NCBI GenBank assembly: GCA_003550305.1
Contig: QKYT01000214.1
Coordinates: 83,258-122,570, forward strand
DNA from: Glomus cerebriforme
Lineage: Eukaryota; Glomeromycota; Glomeromycetes; Glomerales; Glomeraceae
DNA: 39,313 nt
Direction: 5' to 3'
Shown: positions 32,192-39,313 of the stretch, one piece after another
How positions within the stretch are numbered: position 1 is the first letter of the stretch
Layout: each line of letters begins with the position of its first letter
Made by a program: the position numbers and the translations under genes
Notes under the pieces: generated by a model
Told to the model about the DNA's origin: nothing
Database searches by the model: none
The model's input: only the letters and a program-made list of their open reading frames with translations

Positions 32192-34365
32192 ATGTCTAAC
32201 AATGATGAAATGCAAAATATCGAAAATGCAGATGAAGGGATTAACTGGATTGAAGAAGCTATAAATAAAAACCATATTAAATATTACAAGTATAAACATT
32301 TTAGTAATATTCAAAAAATTAGTTCCGAAGCATTTGGAAAAGTTTTTCGTGCAAATTATAACAATTTTGAAAATTATTTTGCATTGAAATTTTTTTTTAA
32401 TCTTAACTTCGCCGCTATAAAAGGGATTGTTCGTGAGGTAAATTTATTTTAAATTACATAGTCCCCACAAATAAAAGATACAGAAACGTCCTACTGCGTC
32501 CTAAATGAGTTCAAATTTAGAACAATTTTTGGACATTTTGAACCCATTTCGAACGTTTTTTTGGATTTCCTTTTCATAGCAAGTTTCTATTAACTTTTAC
32601 TCTTATTTTTATTTTCTTAATTATTGTACTATACGTTAATACCGTAATTTAGATTAAGCTTCAAAGCGATGTAGATTTTCATGGTAATATTATTAGCTTT
32701 TATGGAATTACAAAATTCAGGTCAGTATTGATAATAACAAAAAACTAATATTAAATTATTATTTTTTATATTTAGATAATAAAATTGACAGAACAATAAA
32801 TTATTTGTAGTAATGGAATATGCAGACGATGGTACTCTTCAAATCTATTTGAAGAGAAATTTCAATAGACTTACTTGGAATAACAAATACAATTTGGCGT
32901 ACCAGTTGGCTTGTGCTGTATCATGTTTACATGATAAAAAGATTGTACATCGTGACTTGGTAATTTATTTTAAATATTATATATATTAATAAAATCAATA
33001 ATGTAAAATTTATTTATATTATCATTTTTATTATATAGCATTCCTGTAATGTGTTGGTTCATCAAGATGTTATCAAGTTGGCAGACTTTGGCTTATCAAA
33101 AAGGATCGAAGAAGCATCCAATTCCAAATAAAAATTATTTGGTATGATTCCTTATATTGATCCGAAAAGTTTAATGAATAGCAACCATTCAATAAAATTA
33201 AAAGAGAAGTGTGTCGTATACATTATTGGTATATTGTTATAATGGATATGCAAATGATTTAAGTTTAATGTATAAAATTTCACAAGGTCGGAGAGAAACA
33301 ATTATTTCTAACACCTGATGATTATTCTAATCTTTATACTGGTAAATATGTATTGTTGGTTTTTAATAACAAAAGTTTATTTAATTAAATACATGTTTTT
33401 AATTATTGAGATGGTGAACCAAATAATCGACCATCTATGTATGAAGTTGTTAAAAGATTAAAAATATTTATTCCACCAAATGAAATTATTTATCTAAGAA
33501 GAGAGAGAGAGAAAGAGGAAGAAAGAGAAACCCTAAAAAAATGGTTAATGAAATAGTTAATCTAATTTTTGGGGAATATAATTTAGGATGGAAAGTAGTA
33601 AAACAGCATGTTCTTGGTTATCTTAACAGTCATAATATAAATTCACAAGAAATTTTTGTTTGGCTTATATTAAATAATCAAAATAATTCAGATTACATTT
33701 TTTTACTTGGATATTTAATTATCATGGAATTGGTTCAATTCGAAATTTTTAAGCAAGCATCTAGTTTATTTATTATTGCATCAGAGCAGGGTCGTTTATT
33801 AGCACAACTATTTGTTGGAATTTGCCATCAATATAGACGTGAAGTTACAAAAAATGAAAAATTGGCTTTTGAGTACTTTGAAAAAGTAGCCAATAATGAT
33901 AATACATTAGGACAATTTGAAGTAGGTTGGTGTTATAAAAAAGGAATAGGTATTGATAAAGATTTAAAAAAAGCTGTTAATTGGCATGAGAAAGCTGCAA
34001 ACAATGGAAATTTATTAGCAATGTATAATCTTGGCCTTTTATATAAGAATGGAAATGGCGTTAATAAAGATTATCGAAAAGCTTTTAAATTATTTAGAAA
34101 ATCAGCTGAAGGAAAGTATTCGGATGGAATAATGATGTTAGGATGTTGTTATGGTCTTGGAATTGGAATTTATATTGATAAGCGAAGGCAATTGAATTAA
34201 TTCAAAAAGCAGCAACTTTAGGAATAAGGTGGCTCAATATAATCTTGCAAAAATGTATAAAGATGGAATTGGAATCGAAAACAAGCAATTTATTGGTATG
34301 AACAATCTTCTAAGCAAGGATATCAGGATGCTCAAAATAAATTAATAATTTTTAAAAAGGATTTA
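32192..34365 (+). pseudogene. Pseudogene C: broken TKL kinase-Sel1 gene
   Basis: All five exons of the family can be aligned (32192-32437, from 32653, 32776-32959, 33039-33341, and from about 33408), but lesions accumulate. The glycine loop has become ISSEAFGKV from IGSGAFGKV. Exon 2 ends with a one-base deletion. Exon 3 has an indel that puts stops before YADDGTL. Exon 4 has a TAA at 33129-33131 where siblings have TCA, a 29-base deletion at 33240/33241 that removes the WEISSGIPPF region, and a two-base loss near 33310. The last acceptor is destroyed by a deletion of about eight bases. HRDL is still intact. A 219-codon frame of mostly Sel1 repeats stays open (33541-34200), then a deletion shifts it and the sixth repeat is fragmentary. 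It is the tandem partner of intact gene D. Confidence 0.85.
32460..32600. repeat. Insertion within intron 1 of pseudogene C
   Basis: Intron 1 here is 215 nt against 87-107 nt in A, B and D. The extra sequence contains GAAACGTCCTACTGCGTCC and CATTTCGAACG, which have no counterpart in the other copies. It contains no ORF. It may be a small insertion element. The boundaries are approximate because the flanking intron is low-complexity. Confidence 0.5.
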
Positions 34366-34956
34366 TACGCGAAAGTCATTTAAATACATTTTTTTTATTC
34401 AGATTTATTCTAATATTAGAGTTTACTAAATCACTTATGTAATATCAGTTTTTGTAACAAAAAATCTAGTATAGTGCCTAATTTTTTTTTTGTTAAAAAA
34501 TTTAAAATTACATACTTTTTAAAAAAATTAAAATAAAGAGTATCCGTTGTGTAATAAACGAAAAATTCTAAATAAATTAAAATTTAAACTTTTTTATTAT
34601 TATTATTTTTTTTATTTTTAGAAAAGAAATTGCGCATAGTGCTGCGAGGGATACATGTTAGAAAATTTTTCTAAACTAGTGTAAAGGTGCAACAACTATA
34701 TATCTAAGTAAAAAAAACTCTGCTGTAAAAAAGAGGGCTCTGGCCTAACCACACTATGAATGAAAAAGGGGAAGAGAAAAAAAAAAAAAAAAGTAGAAGA
34801 AAAAAATCGTAACCTAAGATATATAGGAGAAAAAAATTAGATTAACCCTAAGTCACAAACACCTACAGGATTAAAGAAAAATTGGTTTCTCCATTCTTAG
34901 TCACGTGAATATTCACGTGGTTAAGAAAGACAAGGTGGTAATACAATTCAGTATAA
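34366..34956. other. 3' flank of C and AT-rich DNA
   Basis: The first 200 bases contain GTGTAATAAACGAAAAATTC near 34550, which matches the shared 3' flank of A and B. After that come A-runs near 34780 and no protein-like frame. TCACGTGAATATTCACGTGG around 34901-34920 is a near-palindrome with two CACGTG-like cores. Confidence 0.45.
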
Positions 34957-35118
34957 TCAAGACAAGGTGACCGGTGTCCGGTGTCCGGTGTCCGGAAGTA
35001 CTTCTGAGGCGTTAGATTGCCTCTTTTTCTCTTTTTTTGGACGATTTTTGGTTGGAATTCTTCCTGGAGGAAGATTCTTTGAAGACTTGTCAGCGCATTT
35101 TCGGTTGGTCGCCAACAT
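34957..35118 (-). CDS. Small basic ORF, 53 residues
   Basis: On the minus strand, an ATG at 35118 opens a frame reading MLATNRKCADKSSKNLPPGR, then PTKNRPKKEKKRQSNASEVL and ending DTGHRTPVTLS. Its Lys/Arg/Ser/Pro-rich composition looks like a nuclear or nucleic-acid-binding tail. An overlapping minus-strand frame (34863-35195) is longer but its composition is less convincing. The 3' end crosses a triplicated CCGGTGT. No family is recognised. It may be a fragment. Confidence 0.3.
   Translation of the reverse strand: MLATNRKCADKSSKNLPPGRIPTKNRPKKEKKRQSNASEVLPDTGHRTPVTLS
34971..34995. repeat. Triplicated heptamer CCGGTGT
   Basis: CCGGTGT is repeated three times from 34971 to 34991 and followed by CCGG. 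It is a GC-rich microsatellite in AT-rich DNA. Confidence 0.75.
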
Positions 35119-35639
35119 TTTTTTCTAATCATTGATACTACAACAATCACATTGTCATAAACACAAAACCTAAAATATAAATACAAAAAATACAAATAAT
35201 ACTATATTGGCGATCAATTCTACAGGAGTAATATGATTGTTGGTTTGATGTATTTAAAATATAAATATCATTTGTTCTTTCTATTTTTTAATTCCATATA
35301 AGAGACTGATTAAAAAGGAATGAAACTTTTGCCCAACATTCCACTCTAATGCTGGTACGGTGATAACGTTTTAAAAAAAATGCGTGAACGCAGTATTTTA
35401 TTATATAGTAAAATAAATACACTTTATATTATATAAAAGCTCCCTCTATACCTCCTGGTACGGTGGCGGTGACATTGATATTTAGCAATTTCTTTATTTA
35501 AATAAATGTGTATTTTTATCGGCGAATTTTATTCACACAGTCAATAAACGCTACATATGATTTGTAGGCTGAAATAATCAAATAAAGTAGGGTACGTAAT
35601 AGGCATATTAAAGAATTAAGTACAAATGCAAAATAGTTA
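35119..35639. other. Intergenic DNA, nothing recognised
   Basis: GTACGGTG occurs twice (about 35355 and 35459), with CTGGTACGGTG shared. I see no protein-like frame and no RNA gene. Confidence 0.45.
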
Positions 35640-36120
35640 TTATCAATCAAGTACTAGATTGTTATTAAGAACAATGTAAGCTTGGCCAGGCACAAATCTA
35701 ATGTAAGGGAGACTTTTGGTAATGTTAAGCACTGCGTTTTACGAATATTGGGGCAAAGAGTTTTGCAATGGGAATTGGATACAGTGGCAATTATTTCCAT
35801 GTAGTTCGAAGTAGTGAGATCCCCTGATGGAAAATGCAACCCACACAGATTCTTCTACAGGATTTATATCGGTAATAACCCATTGTACCATTACATATAC
35901 CTTTTCCATGAAGAAAAATATGACACGAGAACCTGGTTGTAAACGAACGCATGAAGGAAAATTTGTTTTGATTTAAACATTTACTCAGATGAAGTAGGGT
36001 TCCATTGATTAGAGTTTGTGAAATAAAGAGATTTTGAGATCAGGAATTTGTTGTTAGGAATGAGTAACATATTGCATACTATTCTGTTAATCCGTTGAGC
36101 TGTTTCCCTAGTTGATTATT
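35640..36120 (-). pseudogene. Relic of a PIF1-type DNA helicase (C-terminal part)
   Basis: PIF1-type helicases are ATP-dependent 5'-3' DNA helicases; in fungi many copies come from Helitron elements. On the minus strand, CNMLLIPNNKFLISKSLYF and NQWNPTSSE (about 36073-35986) lead, after stops and shifts, to SCVRLQPGSRVIF, VITDINPVEESVWVAFSIRG, HYFELHGNNCHCIQFPLQNS, IRKTQCLTLPKVSLTLD and FVPGQAYIVLNN. These match the order of the family's C-terminal region, ending at the motif VI area (normally GQAYVALSR). About a dozen residues after FSIRG are deleted, and Arg-to-Trp and Arg-to-Cys changes (SVWVAF, CHCIQF) fit C-to-T at CpG. The N-terminal Walker motifs are not present. It lies between pseudogene C and gene D. 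Confidence 0.75.
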
Positions 36121-36857
36121 GTCAGATCATCTTCGTAACTACAATGACCTCCTTTATATGGCATGTTTTATGATTTTTTTTTTTCGGGGAAATTTTNTTT
36201 TTTTTTTTTAAGAGACTTATTTATTTATCTTTTTTTTTTATTTTGATATTAGGGTCGTTCTTTTTCTTTTTCTTTTTTCATATCCAAGAGAATTTTTTTT
36301 TTGAAATTTTTTTTTTCTTTGGAAAGAGGATGGAGTATGCTGAAAAATCATTTTCTTCAGGAGTATTTTGTCATATGATTTTTGAAATAAAGGAAATTTA
36401 TCTATATGTTCGTATGGAAATTTATTTTCACATGAATTAATTTTCCGGGCGTAAACTTACATGTGTCACAAGAAATTTCGTACTTGAAGATCTGAAGGAA
36501 AAAATAATCTATACAGTATATAAGACCTTGATATACAAGAAAAAAATGGTGGGTCTATCTATTAGCTAATAGGTAATCTAATTAGAGTCTAATACTAGTA
36601 CCAGTTATAAAGTCAAAGATATCTTTTTTCCAAATTCGGCAGAAATATGCTAACGAAGTGTTTTGAAGATCAAACTTCGGGAACTCACGATAACCAATTT
36701 AAATAAGAGTACAAAACAAACGGAATAGGAAAAAAAACTGAATAGCTCTAATTTTGGTCGTTAAGGTTAAATTCGAATGGATCTACAGTAGACCCTATTT
36801 GGTTAAACAAATCCATTAATACCGCCAATATGAAACATAAATTTGACACAATTCCCA
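36121..36857. other. T-rich low-complexity DNA and region upstream of gene D
   Basis: Long T runs (about 36174-36320) dominate the first half and create Phe-rich frames, which I do not call as genes. The second half is AT-rich. ACCGCCAATATG lies about 90 bases before gene D. I do not find the GATCACGTGA element that precedes genes A and C. Confidence 0.45.
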
Positions 36858-36924
36858 TAATAAGGTTTGTTTCTTTTCATTTTTTTTTTCACCATCAACG
36901 ATTTTATAGTTTATTCCGTCTACC
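36858..36924 (+). promoter_or_regulatory. Leader of gene D
   Basis: AATAAGGTTTGTTTCTTTTC, a T-tract and then CACCATCAACGATTTTATAG (from 36890) run to TCTACCATGTC. The same order and nearly the same spacing occur before C, and parts of it before A and B. Conservation of a transcribed leader among paralogs suggests either recent duplication or a translational or transcriptional role. Confidence 0.45.
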
Positions 36925-39177
36925 ATGTCTAACAATAATGGAATGCAAAACATCGAAAATGCAGATGAAGGGATTAACTGGATTGAAGAAGCTATCAATA
37001 AAAAACATATTAAATATTACGAGTATGAACATTTTAGTGATATTCAAGAAATTGGTTCCGGTGCATTTGGAAAAGTATTCCGTGCAAATTGGAATAATTT
37101 TGATAATTATTTTGCATTGAAATCTTTTTATAATCTTAACTCCGCCACTGTAAAAGGGATTGTTCATGAGGTACTTTTACTTTAAAATTATATTGTTTCA
37201 TATCATAAAATATTTATTCTTTTTAAAATCTTTATTTTATTTCTTAATTTTTTTAAATTAACGTATATTCATACCAGATTAAGCTTCAACGAGATGTGGA
37301 TTATCATGATAATATTATTAGCTTTTATGGAATTACAAAACTTGAGTCAGGTATTGATAAAAGGATTTAATAACAATTAATTTATATTGTTTAATTTTTT
37401 TTATGATTATTTTTTTTTGATTTAGGAAATAAAATTGATCAAACAAAATATTTGCTCGTGATGGAATATGCTGATGGTGGTACTCTTCGAAGCTATTTAA
37501 AAAAAAATTTCAATAGACTTACCTGGGATAACAAATACAACTTGGCGCATCAGTTGGCTTGTGCAGTATCATGTTTGCATTATGAAAAAATTGTACATCG
37601 TGATTTGGTGATTATATTTAAATATTTATTAAGTAGTAAATCAATAATCTAAATTTTATTAAAATTTATTATATTTATGTACTGTATATAGCATTCCTGT
37701 AACGTGTTGATTCATCAAGATGTCGTTAAGTTGGCGGACTTTGGCTTATCAAAAAGGATTGAAGAAGCATCTGATTCCAAATCAAAATTACTTGGTATGA
37801 TTCCTTACATTGATCCGAAAAGTTTAATGGATAGTAACAATTCAATAAAATTTAAAGAGAAGTATGATGTATACAGCATTGGCGTATTGTTATGGGAAAT
37901 ATCGAGTGGAATACCACCATTTAATGGATATGCAAATGATTTAAGTTTAATGTATAAAATTTCACAAGGTCTGAGAGAAACAATTATTCCTGATACTCCT
38001 AATGATTACGCTAATCTTTATACTGGTAAATATAATTTAATATTTGTTGTTTTTATTTTTAAAGTTTATTTAATCAAATTTGTTTTAATTGTTAGAATGT
38101 TGGGATAGTGAACCAAATAATCGACCATCTATACATGAAGTTGTTAAAAGATTAAAAATGTTTATTCAACATTCGAATAGTTTAGGGATTAATCAACGAA
38201 ACGACGTAATTATCCACATATCAAATGAAAATATTTCACATAAGAAGAGAGAGGTAGAAAACAAGAGGGAGAGAGAGTCCTTAAAAAAAGCTAGACATGG
38301 TGAAAGTTTCCATAAGAATTTTAGCGTAATTGTTAACGAAATATTTGATCTTATTTCTGAGAAGTATAATAAAGGAATAGAATGGATAGTAGTAAAACAT
38401 GTTTCGCATTATCTTAATAGTCGTAACATAAATTCACAAGAAATTTATATGTGGCTATTAATTAATCAAAATAATTCAGATTGCATTTTTTTACTTGGAT
38501 ATTTTAATTATTTTGGAATTGGAACAATTAAAATAGGGGAACAAGCATTTAAATTATTTATTAATGCATCGGAACAGGATCATCTATTAGCACAACTTTT
38601 TGTTGGATATTGTTATCATCATGGATTTGGAATTACAGGCAATGAAAAATTGGCTTTTAAGTATTATGAAAAGGTAGCTAATAATGATTGTGCAGAGGGA
38701 CAATTTGAAGTAGGTTTGTGTTATGCAAATGGAATAGGTATTGAAAAAGATTTAAAAAAAGCTGCTGATTGGTATAAAAAAGCTGCAAATAATGGACATT
38801 TAATAGCGATGTATAATCTTGGCTTTTTATATAAAGATGGAGTTGGTATTGATAAAGATTATCAAAAAGCTTTTGAATTATTTAAAAAATCAGCCGAAGG
38901 GGAATATTCAGGTGGAATAACAATGTTAGGATATTGTTATAGTAACGGAATTGGGATTAATATTGATAAGCAAAAGGCTGTTGAATTATATCAAAAAGCA
39001 GCATTATTGGATGATGTAATGGCTCAGTATAATCTTGCTTTTATGTATGAAAGAGGATTTGGAATCGAGAAAGATATAAATAAAGCAACTTATTGGTATG
39101 AACAATCTGCTAAACAGGGAAATCTGAATGCTCAAACTAGATTAACAATGCTTAAAAGATTTATTTTTTTTGTTTAA
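36925..39177 (+). CDS. Gene D: TKL-like protein kinase with six Sel1 repeats
   Basis: Predicted exons are 36925-37170, 37278-37350, 37426-37607, 37692-38025 and 38096-39177, giving 638 residues. This is the best-preserved copy. It has an N-terminal box INWIEEAINK, GSGAFGKV (44-51), Lys66, HRDLHSCN (164-171), DFGLS with Asp183, DPK in place of APE, YSIGVLLWEISSG, and ECWDSEPNNRP closing the kinase. A charged linker (HKKREVENKRERESLKK) follows, then a VNEIFDLI helix and six Sel1 repeats to the C-terminus. The last residues RFIFFV differ from the KKV ending of B, because the stop of the sibling has been read past into a T-tract. TKL kinases phosphorylate Ser/Thr or Tyr; Sel1 repeats mediate protein contacts. 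Substrate and pathway are unknown. Confidence 0.88.
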
Positions 39178-39313
39178 TTTATTTAGTATTTATTTATTCT
39201 TAACATTAGATAATCATGCCATTAAATAGAAGGAATCCAATTCCAAATGTTAGATTAATCAAATTATTTATATTTTATAATTAAAACTAGTATAATGACT
39301 TTTTTTTTTTTTT
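39178..39313. other. 3' flank of gene D, window end
   Basis: The sequence matches the 3' flank of gene A (CATGCCATTAAATAGAAGGA here, ATGCCATTTCATAGAAGGA there) but lacks the MITE-like insertion. The window ends in a T tract. Confidence 0.6.

Noticed and set aside
34901..34920. TCACGTGAATATTCACGTGG near-palindrome as a promoter for a nearby gene
   Set aside because: No supported gene starts close enough on either strand. The only nearby ORF ends here and does not start here.
36243..36440. 65-codon + strand frame
   Set aside because: It is created by poly-T runs (strings of Phe) and has no protein-like composition.
1..39313. tRNA, rRNA or CRISPR features
   Set aside because: I found no cloverleaf with a plausible B box, no rRNA-like sequence and no regularly spaced repeats. 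A scan with tRNAscan-SE and Infernal would settle the RNA genes.

Overview
The window is about 39 kb of very AT-rich eukaryotic DNA, with a few scattered N positions. It has short spliced genes (introns of 66-107 nt, GT...AG), many decayed gene fragments and one non-LTR retrotransposon. Its protein families point to an arbuscular mycorrhizal fungus of the Rhizophagus/Glomeromycotina type: tyrosine-kinase-like (TKL) kinases fused to Sel1 repeats, kinase relics with a fungus-specific N-terminal box, and a PIF1-type helicase relic. The organism call is inference from family knowledge, not from a database search.

The core of the window is four paralogous genes on the + strand, here called A (10946-13028), B (15039-17235), C (32192-34365) and D (36925-39177). 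Each has, or had, the same five exons: an N-terminal box, a TKL-like kinase domain, a charged variable linker and six Sel1 repeats of about 36 residues. A, B and D can be spliced in silico into intact proteins of 582, 629 and 638 residues. C is a pseudogene with a nonsense codon, several deletions and a damaged glycine loop. B has changed the catalytic HRD to HCD, A has lost the linker, and all copies have DPK where kinases normally have APE. A+B and C+D form two tandem pairs 15 kb apart. Shared sequence extends into the 5' leaders and 3' flanks, so the duplicated unit is larger than the coding region.

Region by region. 1-5.4 kb holds two minus-strand relics of other TKL kinases, an unidentified decayed ORF and one copy of a structured dispersed repeat. 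5.47-9.08 kb is a 5'-truncated LINE (reverse transcriptase, RNase H, zinc finger, A-rich tail) with a perfect 16-bp target-site duplication. 9.3-10.1 kb is a decayed unknown gene. 10.7-17.2 kb holds genes A and B, with a 300-bp MITE-like insertion in the 3' flank of A that is absent from D. 17.2-24.4 kb is mostly decayed DNA: a G-skewed, coding-like relic, a Myb-domain relic and the second, inverted copy of the dispersed repeat. 26.9-29.6 kb holds two unidentified minus-strand gene relics, an unusual GC-rich island and several small repeats. 32-39.2 kb holds the C/D pair with a PIF1-type helicase relic between them.

Functionally, the kinases are probably intracellular signalling proteins whose Sel1 superhelix binds partners or substrates. 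The four copies show one tandem family at different stages of divergence and decay. Several relics carry Arg-to-Cys or Arg-to-Trp changes that fit C-to-T mutation at CpG.
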